A stretch of 64,000 nt of DNA from the NCBI GenBank assembly GCA_944990035.1, contig CALYLX010000150.1, positions 868,001-932,000 of the forward strand, written 5' to 3'. This document shows positions 10,899-23,519 of the stretch, piece by piece. A program made the position numbers and the translations under genes. The notes below the pieces were generated by a model. The model saw only the letters and a list, made by a program, of their open reading frames with translations. It had not been told where the DNA came from and did no database searches. The DNA is from Clitopilus passeckerianus. Its lineage: Eukaryota > Basidiomycota > Agaricomycetes > Agaricales > Entolomataceae. Each line of letters opens with the position of its first letter. The first letter of the stretch is position 1.

Positions 10899-11996
10899 AT
10901 GTCCTCCTCAGATTCCGAACGGGAAGAAACCCAAGAAATCAAACATGTACCCTCAGCACCAGAGCCTGAAACTGCCCTGACGGATTCATACACTTACAAC
11001 TCAAAAGTACCTACCGCAGAGGGACCTTACATGCTCGGTGTTGACGAGGCAGGTCGTGGGCCTGTATTAGGACCGCTGGTATACGGTGTGGCTTACTGTC
11101 CAGTTGCGTACAAGGAGAAGCTCGAGCAGCTAGGCTTTGCAGGTGAATAGGCCCCATGTTTTTATCATCAGCACTGACCTTAGGACCTCGTGAACAGATT
11201 CAAAGACCTTGACAGCTGAAATCAGGTCAAGCTTGCTCGATACCTTAGACTCCGACCCCGAAAACCTGGGATGGGCAGTCCGTGTGATAAGGTATTTCCC
11301 CCCTGCTTATTTCCCTCTTCATTCTCAATCCTATTCTTTCAGCCCTCAAGACATCTCAGCAGGCATGCTCCGCATCCCACCAACCAACCTAAACCGCCAA
11401 TCCGAAAACGCAACTATCCTCTTAATTCGGCTCATTATCTCCCTCGGAATAACCCTCTCTGAAGTATACGTCGATGCTCTGGGTCCAACAACGACCTACC
11501 AAGCCTATCTCAGCGGCATATTTCCTGGAATAGACTTCACAGTGACGAACAAGGCTGATAGCAAGTTCAAAATCGTTGGAGCGGCTAGTGTTGCAGCCAA
11601 GGTGACCAGGGATGCGTGCGTTGAGGATTGGGTGTTTGAGGAGGAGGTCGGTAAAGAGGCGAAGATGAGTACGGTGTTCGGGTCTGGGTATCCATCAGGT
11701 ATAATTCCCAACACCTCACTCGTCTACATAGTATGAGGTTTGAACCACTGTTTTCAGATCCAAAAACCCAAGCCTGGCTAAAGTCCTCCGTTGACCCGAC
11801 ATTTGGCTTTCCAAGAATTGCCCGCTTTTCATGGACGACAGTGAAAACTCTTCTTGAAAGGGAAGGACGGAAGGTCAAGTGGATTGACGAAGGCAATGCT
11901 GCGCTCATTCAAGCCTTTGAACTTGGCAAAGGTCTCGACAAGGATCGCAGCCTCGTCACCAGAGACCTCAAGCTCTCCAGTGTTGCTACCTTCTAA
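10899..11996 (+). CDS. RNH201: Ribonuclease H2 catalytic subunit A
   Basis: Exons 10899-11142, 11198-11291, 11343-11698 and 11758-11996 join in frame to about 310 residues, the family's usual size. The protein hydrolyses the RNA of RNA-DNA hybrids and nicks single ribonucleotides left in DNA; it works with subunits B and C in the nucleus. Catalytic acidic residues are visible in [13 protein letters not shown] and in VYVDALGP, with a conserved DSKTL just after the first intron. The [20 protein letters not shown] block is the most conserved part of type 2 RNases H. I chose the ATG at 10899 because it gives the normal short acidic N-terminus, but in-frame ATGs lie upstream, the first clear one at 10689. 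The gene converges on SNU66 with 135 bp between stops. Confidence 0.92.
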
Positions 11997-12131
11997 TACC
12001 AGGTTGATGCAAGCTGATATACCCTTTGCTATAATAATACTGTATAACAAATGCACGGATATGTGTAACACGAGATCTCGTTCTACTAGAAACATTAAGA
12101 AAGTCCATATCATACAAAAGAGCCCAAAGCC

Positions 12132-15014
12132 TCATCGCCTTTTAGCGGGCGGTGTCCCTGGCGGATCCTCTCCAGCCTTCCTCTTCGTGCCAAACTCAAT
12201 TGCAACCTTGCTTCTTTCCCCGGGTCCAGGCGTTCCTCCATTGGAACCAACTGGCGTATCAACGGCGCTTTGTATCCTCGAGAAACCAGGCTTCGGTGCA
12301 GGGGAAGCCGATTTGCTCGCTGCAATGGATGGGAAGCCAGATGGCATTGGACTGTCTGCTCCAAGAATGGCGGGTGCAGGTACTGTCATGAACCCACCAC
12401 CGCTGGCCTGCAGACCATTCTTCGCTTCTTTCTTCCTCCTAGCCTTCTCCGTCTTGCCACCCTTGGTCAAGGGCTGGGTTTCAAGGAAATCAGCCACTTG
12501 TGGCACAGTGCTGAAAACCAAAATTAGTATTTGGAAGCACGAGGTATATGAGAGAAACCTACCCTCTGTTACCCACAGACAGGACGAAATGTGCTTGACC
12601 AGTTTTCTCCTGCCTTTGCTGGAACGCACTATTCATGCTCAACGGCGTATCTCCACTAGCCATCGCAGCCTTCTTCCTCTCCTCCTCAATCTTCTTCAGC
12701 CTCTTCTCCGTTTTCATCCTACCACTGCCCTTGCCATGGAACTTGTGGCTGAGTGCCTTCCACGCTTCCTTCGGCGTCAACGTCCGACCAAACTCGTCGT
12801 GATACTCGATATTCACGTCGGGCTTGTACTCCTTGAAACCCTCCAAAGTTTCTCGCGCCTCCTGCTGCTCCCGAAGCCGGTTCTCGTATTCACGTTGATT
12901 TTGGTCCTTGTTACCTCCACGAGCTTGAAGTTTCTCCAGCTCCCGCTGTGCAACGCGAAGACGTTGCTGAGCAAGCCAACGATCCCTCTGCAACTGAGTC
13001 TGCTCTCGTTGCTTGAGGTCAGCCGAGGCAGGTGCGAGAAGGCCTTGTTGTCGCAAGATGTTGAGGGTGGACGCCATCCCAGTGCTGAAATTCTGCTCTG
13101 AGGACGTCCCAACAGCGTCATCAGCAGCACCCCGCTTTTCATCTTTGCCTGTTCCTCCGCCTCCTGCGCAGTGATAGCATTTTCAATCGCGTTGAGCATG
13201 GCCATTTCATCCTCTTCGTCTTCCTCCTTGACACGGAACTCCCCTGCCTCCATTTCATCCATTGCTTCGTCAACAGGTGCCATCGATACATCACGAGAAA
13301 GCGACCGCTGTTTTGCTTGGGCCGAAGGCACCGTTGATGCCTCTCTGGGCTCCGTCTTGACAGGTATTGGGTTATTGCCAACTGAGCGGATGAACTCAGA
13401 TGTATCATCGAAAGTGAGTCCTGAGTCTTCCTCCTCTTTGATATCTTCAAGGTCAGCTTCCATCTTGACGTCAGCGCTTGGCCCCTGCTCTTCTTGAGCT
13501 CGCTGTTCGGCAACTGTCAACAAGTCAGAAATCAATGGAGCCATTGAAACTGGAAAATGAACTTACTCTTCTTAGCAAGCTGCTCAGGTGTAAGTTTCTT
13601 CGTCTTCATCAGCTTGGCCTGCCGTGAACGAGCCAGAGCGGCTTGTAGCTCATCATCGTCGACAAAATTGGCGTTCAAGTCTCGTGCTCGTGGTATGATC
13701 GGCTTCTGGTCAACATCCATCTGGTCATCTGGCATGACTATGTCGGAATCAGCGCCAGCACGTCGGCTAGGACGTTTCTTCTTGGTTTTAGGCTTCTTGA
13801 AACCAACATCGCCTTCTTTGAGGTAATCAGCTGTCTCCAGGTTTTCTAAAATGCCATTAGTAACTGGTCATCATGGACGAAAACGTAAACGTACTGGCAT
13901 AGTCGATGGAAAGTAAAGTCTTGTTTACTGATGCAGCAACTTCTTGTTTCCGTTCCTCTTGCCTTGTCTTTTCTGATTTGGCCAGAGTAGAAGCTCCCAA
14001 ACGGAATCCCTGTAGATACGTATTAGGAATAATATGGAGACGAAGACTCAAGTGAGCATACCGAATCGATAGGGCCATTCAGTTCCTCGTCATATTTAGC
14101 CAAAACAGCACGCTTCATTCCTTGGGAGCCAGGTGTGAATTCGTCATCATCGTAGCCTGTATAATCTCGACGCTTGATTTTCATCTCGTTCTTCTTCTTC
14201 GTCTGTTCAGCTTCTGCCATCTCAATGTTCTGAAGCTCGTCCTCTGTAGATCTGAAATTAGTGCAGGACAAAGCCATTTGCATCGTAACTCACCCTCATT
14301 ATCGAGAATTCGACTATCTTTCAAGGTGAGTATACGGTCTTCGCCCTCCTCCATGCCGTCAAAATCATGTCCAACCTTAAGCCCTTCCAAGTCGCCTGCA
14401 GGATCAAACTGTACGTCAGGACAGAGGCCAAGTAATGCAGCAGGTTTAACTTACGTTCCGTATACTCATCCCCTTGGAACACTTTATCCATGTTTTCCAA
14501 CTCTTCCTGTCGTTTCTTAGCGAGTTCCTTCTCCTTCTTCTTGCTCTTCTTGATCCATTTCAGCGTATCTTCGTCGCCATCTACATCACCAAGCGTCGAG
14601 CCTTTGAGCGAAGCTTGGAGCTCCCGTTTGTTTCGTACCCTGGCAGAGTAGAATATGTGAGCAAACTTGCTCTCTTGTCATTATTGTTTGAAGCCGGGCC
14701 TAAATGCCCAGAAAATGGAAATGGAAGTGACTGTATACGATAACAATAAAGATACTCACTTGTCTATCCGTTCTTTAATCTTCCTGTAAAGCAAAGAAGA
14801 AAAAATATCATTAGCATTGTGGCACCGGTAAGAACGAGTCAACATACTTGGTTTCGCGCTCCTTTGCCTCCCTCTCTCGTCGCTTTGCATAATTTGACTC
14901 AGCCTCCTTATCCTTGTCCAATGCCGGTTCCGAATCATCCGTTAAAGGCTTCAAGCCCAACGAAATACGAATCTTGTTGGTCTCTTCCAAGCTGATGCTC
15001 TCTTCCATCGACAT
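12132..15014 (-). CDS. SNU66: Tri-snRNP protein Snu66 / SART1
   Basis: The start at 15014 gives MSMEESISLEETNKIRISLG, the hallmark N-terminus of SART1/Snu66, followed by LKPL. About ten short introns follow. The middle is charged and coiled, with long runs of Arg, Lys and Glu. The C-terminal third has the conserved block near 12640-12830 (EYHDEFGRTLTPKEAWKALS, KFHGKGSGRMKTEKRLKKIE) ending SVGNRG, then a short tail ending PPAKRR. The family is part of the U4/U6.U5 tri-snRNP and is needed to build the active spliceosome; it acts in the nucleus. An exon near 13130-13530 holds alternating acidic segments with several MEAD/DMEA-like runs. It shares an 89 bp promoter with the complex I gene on the other strand. 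Confidence 0.9.
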
Positions 15015-15103
15015 GGTTAAGGCTGAGGTAGGGGTTGCTTACGTGATCACCTCGCCTTCAATTTGTTGACGGTTCCGACTCGACCGAACTCAACGCCTCC
15101 ACA
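15015..15103. promoter_or_regulatory. 89 bp divergent promoter, SNU66 / complex I gene
   Basis: Only 89 bp separate the two start codons. Both genes are constitutive housekeeping genes, so a shared bidirectional core promoter is very likely. No TATA box is evident. Confidence 0.55.
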
Positions 15104-15441
15104 ATGTCCGCTCTCTTTGGCTCATTCCGGGGTTCCTACCGTTACTTGGTACGTGAATCTAAGTGATTTATGAAGCTTGTAGCTGATAATTTTCTCTGTT
15201 CTAGCAACGTCAAGCCCATGAAAATACCGTCATTTTCTACTCATGTGTAATCGGGGTCATTGGGCCTGTAATGGTCGTCACAATTCCACCTCTCCGTGAA
15301 CGCTTTGGATACAAGCCAGCAGAGCCAGTTCCAACCTCCTACCCTCGTATGTTGCCTCGTTCTGTCATTTGCTCCATGCTCACCCGTTGAACAGTACCGA
15401 ACCGACCAAGGCGGCAACTGGCAGGATACGACGACGAATAA
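15104..15441 (+). CDS. NADH-ubiquinone oxidoreductase 9.5 kDa subunit (fungal complex I)
   Basis: Three exons (15104-15148, 15205-15346, 15395-15441) give 77 residues: MSALFGSFRGSYRYL, then a membrane segment within VIFYSCVIGVIGPVMVVTIP, then FGYKPAEPVPTSYPLPNRPR and a short acidic end, GYDDE. This pattern and length match the small accessory subunit known as the 9.5 kDa protein (NUXM in yeasts) in the inner mitochondrial membrane. It has no catalytic role of its own. All splice sites are GT-AG and the phases agree. The gene is too small and too split to show as a single long frame, so it is easily missed. Confidence 0.88.
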
Positions 15442-15762
15442 AATACCTGTTTTGCACCTTCCGATAGCATCTTCATATAATGTCCTTTGTCCCGGAGAAT
15501 AGAAGACTTGGCTTCAATCTTTCCTTTTGGATTATCGAAGAATGTCATGTGTTGGAACCGTCTTGAGACACACTATGGTACAACTTGGTGTACTCGATAC
15601 CTCGCGCCTAGGCCAAGTGCAGGAAACAACAATCATCTCAAGCTTGCTCTCAGAACTGTTGAGCCTCAATGTCAAAAGATGTATACTTGTACATATATCT
15701 GAAGAATGGCGTGCGACAGGCATGTATGCATCGAATGCGACAGTCTATGATACAAATGCGAC
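15442..15762. other. Convergent 3' spacer
   Basis: These 321 bp lie between the complex I gene and the end of cullin-3. I see no gene. It should hold the two 3' UTRs. Confidence 0.45.
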
Positions 15763-18700
15763 TCAAGCCTAATCCGCTGGCGAATGCATGCCTGACGATT
15801 ATGAACGTCAGTTTCTTCGGCATTCGGGCACGAAGAGTAGGACTTACGAGATAATTATACGACTTCCGGTCTGGGCAGCGCTCTAGATATTCCCTCTGGA
15901 ACATTGGTGAGCAGAACGAATTGAAGTAGGGAAAGCTCAGGACCCACCTCTATCAAGCCTTCTATCCGCTTCTTGATATCCAGAGGATCAGGCTGGAACC
16001 GTGAAGTCATTTGTCGAATGACCTCGTTCACCAGATCGGTGTGGGTCAAATGCTTTCTATCCTTCATAATGCGGACAATGCATGCCTAGTAAAGTTAGGA
16101 CTTAATTCAGCACTGCATATACAACAGAAGGCCAATGACAAACCTCAACTTGATGCCTGCGCTCTTCGTCAATCCTATCCTTCGTCTCCTTCCTTTCTTC
16201 GCCTGATTCAACCTTTGAGGCTACTGTGCTAACTTTGATCTTCAGCATTGGTGCGGTGAAATCTACATTGAAGGAGAACGAGTCATCCTCGTTGACGTCT
16301 CGGCCTGGGGGATGTTTCTTGAGAATCTTGAACTTGGCGCACGCTAAAGACTGCAAATTCCGCTGGAGCTCCGATTCCTCGATTGATGTTGTTTGTTTGA
16401 GCTCCTGCCCAAGGCGATCAGCCACTCGGGCATGTAAGAGAGATGAAACAAAAATACTTGCCTGGTATGTTAAGAACGAGTCATCCGCGACATTCTCGAA
16501 TTGCAGGAGAATCACCAGTGCAAATGTGGAGACATTCAGCTCGATTTTCTTGGCTTTAAAAGCCACTTTAACATCAGCATTTCCGAGTGAAGGTTGCCAT
16601 GTCAATCGTCGACCGGAATGTCGTGAGAGATAAAACTGTTCAAAGGCCTTGCATGTCTTGAGCATCTCAGATGTCATGGTGCAAGGGGCAGGTTGCTGCG
16701 ACATTGGCCAGAAGGTCGAAGTCATGACGGTTACTGATAGATCGATACTAGGGGGCTACGACGATCGTCAGTATGTGAATAGAACAATTAGATGCAAGGA
16801 CTTACCGTGGCATGTGCTAGGTGTGTGCGATATGCTTGCATTGTGTCCCCAGATATCTTCATATCGTTGAACATGCCCTCAAGCTTCTGAGTAAACTGAT
16901 AACCGCATTCGACCTTCAGTTTCGCCAGCATGCCGCGTTCTGCATCGTCGGAGACAGAACGTCCGTGCAGAAGCCGTTTAGCAAGGTGCGTCTTGTAGTA
17001 TCGTTCAAATACATCTTTGTCGGTGAGGAACCGGAAGACTGTAATAGTCTTGTCCAAGACAAGGTCAACCTCCTCGTCAGTTTTCTAAGAGATATGTTAG
17101 GAATTGAACGTGCGGTTTATATGATATAGAGAAGCATACTCCTTTCAAGCCCTTCTTGAGATTTTCGTCGATGAACAGCGAGATGTATTCAGGTGCCCGC
17201 TCATTGGCGTTGATGAAAGACTCAAATGCCTAAACGTGATCTGGTCAGTGTCGCGATTAAGGTGTTTAACAAGAACCATATTACCTCGTTAAGCGCACTT
17301 TCCACCTCTCTGTCGTATTTAAAAGCATTCTTCCATATGCCGTCGAACTGGTCCCGAAGATTCAGGACATTCTCTACCCACTTGAGAGCCAGCCCCAGCT
17401 TCAAAGCAACCCCAGTTGCGACAGGTTTAGCCTTCCCTTTCCCCTTATCTTTACTCGTTTCGGCTTCGTTCTCTAGTACATCCGATTCTCCGAGAGATAC
17501 TCGGTTGATCTCCCTTCCTCTCGTTGCAATCGACTCTTTGAGCGACCTTCTCAGGATTGGAAGACCAGTCGGCACCGCGGTAAAAAGTCGATACAGCCGT
17601 GAAAGGTCATCGAGTTTCCCTGTGTCGATCATAACGTCGATTCCAGAATTGGGAAGGGAAATGACGGTCGAGAGATGGGGTGTAAGCAAGTGATCCTGGA
17701 GGATCTTCGTCAAGCGGCTAGAAGTTTCCGTATGCAGGTAATGATGTATGCGTGAGTCTTCCTCATTGAACCGCGATTCCACCTGGGCAAAAGATCAAGA
17801 CACTCTTTCTGCCAGATTCAAAATCATGACCCACTTTTCGCAGGAATTCGGATGCATCGCAAGATTCAATTAATTTGGAACCCTCTTGCTCATAAAATTC
17901 TTCACTGGAATAGAGAAAAGCGGGTTCAAAATCACGCTTGTAGACCTTCGTGGAGGTTGTATCCACCTCCAAGCTGAGAAGAACATCAATAGCACCTTTT
18001 ACAGAGGAGCGGATGATGCTGTAACCATCGCGCTCGAACTGTATCTGGTTAAGAATCGATGTGACCAGGTGCTCTTGTATCGGTGGGCGAATGATATGTT
18101 TAAGGAACAACTGAAGGCCTGTATCCAGGATTTCGGGTACACCCTCAGTCTTGGGTAGCACGCGATCCTGCCATGAGGTGAGCAGAGTTACAATTGAAAG
18201 TCCCTGGTGGCACTCACCATATATTTCAGTATCTGAGAAAGTCGAGTCATATTTGAAATGTGGTCATCCCAGACCCCTTTCAGCCCGGTCAGGAAGATAT
18301 CCTCCTCTTGGATCTGTTGCATTGGATCGGCACTTCCTCTGGCCGGAAATACAGGAATAATCCGTTCGTTTGCCAATGTTTCGAGGTTTTCGACAATGAG
18401 TTTCTTCACTCCTTCGTAAAGCATTTTGCCTTCTCGATGTAGCACCATGTTGTAGGCGAATCGGTAATTCTCCTCAAAGGACAAATTCGAGGCATTCTGC
18501 TTTTGTATCTCTCTGATATTCTTGGCTAGTTGGGCCCATGTTTTGTCTGCGGAGAACGACAATGCGTTCTGGGGTAGCACTAAGGATGTTGTATGGTCTT
18601 GATTATTCATGAGGCCATACCTTTGGCGGAGGTTTCTAGCGTGAAGGTGCTTTGTCAAGTTCCGTCAAGTACAAAGATGTTGGGTTCGCTTACGATTCTT

Positions 18701-18780
18701 GGCTTTCCTCTTCGGGGCACTTATGGTACGGTTAAACAGAATTCGGCAACGCATAAACGTCAGTGCTCACCGCTGGCCAT
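15763..18780 (-). CDS. CUL3: Cullin-3, scaffold of BTB-type ubiquitin ligases
   Basis: The N-terminal exons assemble to [17 protein letters not shown], then [20 protein letters not shown] and [20 protein letters not shown], which is typical of cullin-3 rather than cullin-1 or -4. The middle gives cullin repeats ([16 protein letters not shown] is near the usual Cul3 helix), and the cullin-homology domain follows ([20 protein letters not shown]). Near 16030 the winged-helix end shows the neddylation site in [16 protein letters not shown]. The last splice joins SYNYL to a six-base exon coding Ala and stop at 15768-15763, giving the cullin-typical end YNYLA. Cul3 pairs with BTB adaptors and Rbx1 in cytoplasm and nucleus. 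The start at 18780 rests on three very short exons and is likely but not certain. Confidence 0.9.
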
Positions 18781-19177
18781 GTTTTCAAGAGATGAGTCGG
18801 CACCGCGCTGTGCTGAATCAAGGAGTTACTGAGATGATGCAAGTTTGTACTTGTTAGGATCAAGAGTAGCTATATTATAACGGGCCGATGATTCCGATCT
18901 TATTTGGTGGCTATGCCGCCGATTTAAAATCCAAAGCACCAGCGGATTGGCGAGGATGATGAAAGCTAAAATGACAGAGATAGCGGAAAGAGCTTTGAAA
19001 AAATCAATCACAAGTAGTATTAAGAAAAAAACAGGATCCCAATTGATCGGTAGTAATAGTAATCGATATGGATAGAGCGGAGGACAGGAAATGCGTTGAA
19101 TAAATCAGTGAAGGGTTTAGGTGCATGCTCGTAAAATAGTCGTGGAGTATCAGCAGAAGTCAATGAAGTCTAACATG
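18781..19177. other. Spacer upstream of CUL3
   Basis: These 397 bp lie between the CUL3 start and the stop of the exportin-t gene, both on the minus strand. A 61-codon open frame here (19011-18826) has one hydrophobic stretch but starts with GTG, so I do not call it. It should hold the CUL3 promoter and the LOS1 3' UTR. Confidence 0.4.
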
Positions 19178-22100
19178 CTATGAGGTCCCAGAAGAACGAA
19201 CGAAATCCGTGAAGTATTTGCGGAACGTTTTGCCATCTAAATCTCGTAACTTCCCCGTGAACTCCAGAGCCGCTTCCTGGGGCCAACCCTGCGCAGGGAG
19301 GTATACAGTAAGGAAGAAATCGTATGCTTCTACACCCCGGGTTTGACAAATGCTTTGCAAGAGGTTGGCAATTTCATGGAGCACCTGTCATCGTTTCTGT
19401 ATGAGTCACCTATCACTCGGTAACGGAGTTATGGACACCTACCACCATCATTTGGCCATCTTTCGAGTTGAAACCCGGAGAGGATGGTACACGGAAGGCA
19501 CTAGGGATGAGGCGCTCATATATGAAACGCTCAAACCCTGGTATTCCACCAGAAGAGCCTGTCTGACCCCACGTATTGACGGCTTTGGTTAAGAATGTGA
19601 GGGCAATCTTTTCGTTGGCCGGGTCAGAGATATCTTCAGCCTGTTGCCGTAGGCTGTCCAGCAGTGATTCGAAGTTTCCAGAGTTTCCTGCAAACAAATC
19701 AGCAGACTCCTTGAAATACGGCTAGCAACCTACTTTCTGAGATGAAAACGCCTTGTAGCTTATTTGCCATGATATTGTTGAGGAGAGCAAGATACGATTT
19801 CTTCGTGTCCAGATGTGACCTCTCGTCATCTGTACCCGAAGGGGCCTGTGATAGTACGCTGGTAATATGGGTACTGAGAGGACCGATTAGTTGATCCAGC
19901 ACGTCAAACATATCTTGCTGAAGTTTGTGGATCAGCAGTCCAATGAAGTTCATGAAGTCGACGAGTTCCGAGGGTTCAAAATGAGCGAGGAGGTTAGCCA
20001 TCAAAGGGGGATGAAGTGAGTGACACTGGGGCCAGCGGTTGCGAGAATTCTGGCAAAGGCAAATCGAGTCTATGTCTAGCATTAGCGCAAGTAACAAGAA
20101 GTCATATAATACACGTACTGCATCCCGAACTGGCTTGTAAATGTTCATGTTCTCAAGGCAGACGAGAATGGCCTGAGCTACCTGAGCAAGCACATCCAGG
20201 GGTGGTGGTATGTAATTTTCCGTAGTCGCGGCAGGGTAATCGGGAAATCCTTTCGAGATATTTCCTAATGCCATAATAATGCGGTGGACCTTGACAATTG
20301 GGATTACATCCTGTGCTCCCTTTATTTGAGAAGCATGCAAGTTCGCCGAAAGATCATCCATGAGTGGTTTCACCAGCGAGAGCAGCAGCGATGCCGATCG
20401 TTCTCGTGATTTGAACAGCGTAGAACAGAGTATGCCTGCAGTCTCGAACAGGTACAGCTGTGAGTCAAATGTTGGGCTCTTGAGAGCTTCGGTGAGAAGG
20501 TCCTCTTCTGAGTCGTCCTGATCCGTTGGAAGCTCAACTGTGATATTAAGCAAGTCTCTGATGCTGTCGACGATACCGGAGCTAAAGTCTGTCGGGATGT
20601 CTGCTCTTGCGTCTTTGAGAAATCGGTGGAAGAGGTAAAACATCCTCAAGCGGAAAGGTGAGTTATCGTTGTGCAAGCCCCTACGACTGGGTGTCAGCAT
20701 TGTCGAAGCAACTAAGAAAATGAGTCTAGTCACCGTCTATCTACCATTGCCTCTAGTGTTGGGATAATGCACTCTTTCCGTATCTTGAAGAAGTCTGTAT
20801 ATCGTGCCACGGTTTCGAAGTATTGCAGTGAGACAGCCCGATGTGGATACGACACGATTCCAGATTGGACAAGCGCATATAGCATCTCTCCATGAGCCGT
20901 AAGTGGATAGTCTGTATAATCAGCGCCTTTCCGTTTTCTTTGTCAATGGAAGGTGCTTGACAGAATGCTGCTCGACCCTTTCCACCACCTGATAACACAA
21001 GAGAAGGTAGCCCATCAATAAAATGAAGAAGGGAATGGTCAGGTAAACTCACTTTTGTTGATTTCACCAAAGATATACACAAGGTACACGCCAAGTTCTG
21101 CGTCATTCCAGTCCATCTGGTGGCCACTCTGATAGGCTGATATCACCTTCAGCGAGAGTGTACGGACGGCATCGGTTACAAGGTTTTGGTCGATGGCTAG
21201 GATGGAGTCAACAAAGGTTCGTAGTTCCTGGTTTTGAAGTAGGTGAGTTACTAATTTTCGAAAGGTGTAGAGACAATTCACCTTGCGCATCCTCTCGAAT
21301 TCTGCAGTATCATCGTCTTCAGGATCATCGGGTTCAGCCTCCTTATCCCACTTCATCTTGGTGAGTAACACCTCAAGCAGAGAAGCCAGGAAAGATCGTT
21401 TAGTATCGTCCACTGGTCCTGTCGACATTTTCCGTGACCGCTTATACTGGAAGAACGGCATTAGTCTAAATCCCTGAATATCATGCAAAAATGCTATATT
21501 ACCCCTGTAAGAATGACCTGCAGCATGGGAAACACGGTCGAGCAGGTATCATCGTAGTCATCAGCCAGAAAGCGCAACAATGCAGGTAATATCTGCGTCA
21601 TCATGTTGGTGGCTTCAGCCCGGATATCTTCATCAGAACCTTCCTACATATGTACGTCAAGGACGGAATTTTTGAGTTAAAGGAGGAACATACGTCAATG
21701 AGCTTTGCTAATTCCAGTCCATAAACGTTGAAGAGCTTTCCCAAAGCTTCCCTATAAGACTCTTCAGCTTCGTCTGCTTCTTCTCCCCGTTCGATTTGTT
21801 GTTCCCGTGTCTTGCTTTCTAGGGCTCCCAGCACTTCACCCAGGGAAAGAACCTTGAACAGGCTGAGTTTATCTCCAGGTTCCTTCAGACCCTTCGCAAC
21901 GATCCGGAGAAGCGCCACCGAGGTAGCCAGTCGTATTGGGAGGGAAGGGTCGGCAAGGAGGTTGAAGAGCAGCGGAACCGTCGTAGGCGTGACCGTCAGG
22001 TTGATATCAATCCAGCCTGAACAAAAGGTCAGTGGATAAGAGAGAAGTCCAGTGGAAAGTCTTTACTCACCTACATAAGAACCAAATGTTCGCACACCCC

Positions 22101-23073
22101 AATCCACGACCTCTATTGCTCCATCCAATTCTTTCCCGTTCTCTAGTGACGGTTTCTGTTTACGCAGATTGTCCATACGCTCCGTACCCTCTGCAACCAA
22201 GGTTAAGACGGCCTCGTTGATATGAGCGGCATCTCTATCTCGTACTGCATCCCTCACAAGTCCGTCTCGGGCATGTCTTTCAGCATCAAATGACCGGGCA
22301 GCTTTTATGAGTTGGTCCGCAACTTCTCCGGATATCTCGAGGACGATGTGGAAGAACAAGAGGGAAATATGTCGGTTGAAGGTCGACGCAGATGAAGGAT
22401 CCGATGGCCGTATGAGGGTGAAGAGGTCGGAAAAAATGTTGGCCACTGGTCGACGTAGGTACACAGGAAGAAGAGGGTCAGAGTGTGGGAGAATTTATTC
22501 CTGATAACTGTTTGCAGTGGAAATCAGCCAGATGAACGAGTGGTACTTGACTCAGGGTTACTTGCAAGATGCATCGGACTCTGCGGGTCCATTGACATAT
22601 TCTGATTGTATATATGAGACCAGCTCCTGTTGTAACGTTCGGAAGGTCGCATCATCGAACGGTTCGAATCTGTGCAGAGTTTGTGTTAGCAAACAGCATA
22701 CTCCAACTTGGGTCAGCACAATGGATCGACTAGAAGCCCGCTTTTGATTCTTTCAGTCCCAATTTTTATAGTCCAGTACAAATCAATAGTAGAAGGTAGA
22801 AAAGGCAGACCAGAACTCGAAGGTCGCGATGACTCACCGATTATCAAAGAACTCTTCGAGCACGCGCAGGGCAAAGAATCGGGCTTGTGCAGGATATTTC
22901 CTCGATCCATCGGGGTTACATTGCACAAACATAGGGAGAGCTAGCCGCCATGACTCATTTGCATTCTGCTGGATCGTCGTGAGGTATCCGAGGGCTTGCT
23001 GGTGAAGTGCTCCCTGGGTTGGATCTGAAGCAATGATGATCGCTTGCACGACTTGCTCTATTTCATGTTCCAT
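19178..23073 (-). CDS. LOS1: Exportin-t (Los1/XPOT), tRNA nuclear export receptor
   Basis: The start at 23073 gives MEHEIEQVVQAIIIASDPTQ, and the next helices read RFFALRVLEEFFDNR and FEPFDDATFRTLQQELVSYI. An exon near 22400-22690 continues the exportin N-terminal (CRM1/importin-beta-like) fold. Many exons of helical HEAT-type sequence follow, such as RHISLLFFHIVLEISGEVAD, NCLYTFRKLVTHLL, AILVCLENMNIYKPVRDAVR and, at the end, KTFRKYFTDFVRSSGTS. In all it should be a little over 1000 residues, the size expected for the family. Exportin-t carries mature tRNA out of the nucleus with Ran-GTP. About a dozen introns are present; the borders near 20750-21050 are the least certain. Los1/XPOT is the best match among karyopherins, judged by the N-terminus and overall pattern. 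Confidence 0.83.
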
Positions 23074-23519
23074 TCTTGTTCAATATGTTTTTGGTTTTAG
23101 AGATCCGAGCAGCTATGCTCAATGGTGGACGTCGAAGTCCTAGGACTGGTTTGTGAGTTGAGGCGATGAACAAATTTGAGAAAGTCGAGATTGTTGTGGC
23201 GATTAAAGTGGTAAACTCGAATTCTGCCACGTGCAGTAACGCCGATCATCAATAACCCATTAGGACGGCCCCGACAGGTTCAGGCAAAAGACAGGGCTCG
23301 CTGACGACGCGTAACACCGTACAGGGCTCTTGGAAGTTACCAGGAACAACTTTATCTATGTAAATCCCGTCCCAAAATTGGATACAGGCGTGCTACAGAA
23401 TTTTATCGCTCAAGCGAGAAAACGCCGATCCATCCACCCATTAACCCTATAGCTCTCGGGATGGTGCAGCTTTAACTAGGCAATTGTGAGCAGGTATCTG
23501 GAATCGAGAGAAAAATGGC
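23074..23519. other. Spacer with LOS1 promoter
   Basis: These 446 bp lie between the F-box gene stop and the LOS1 start. I see no gene and no repeat. It should contain the LOS1 promoter. Confidence 0.45.

Noticed and set aside
18826..19011. 61-codon minus frame with a hydrophobic stretch
   Set aside because: It begins with GTG, is short, and lies in the CUL3 5' region; one hydrophobic run is not enough.
22655..22680. tRNA B-box-like GGTTCGAATC
   Set aside because: It lies within the coding exon of LOS1 read on the other strand (FEPFDDATF), and no A box or cloverleaf fits around it.
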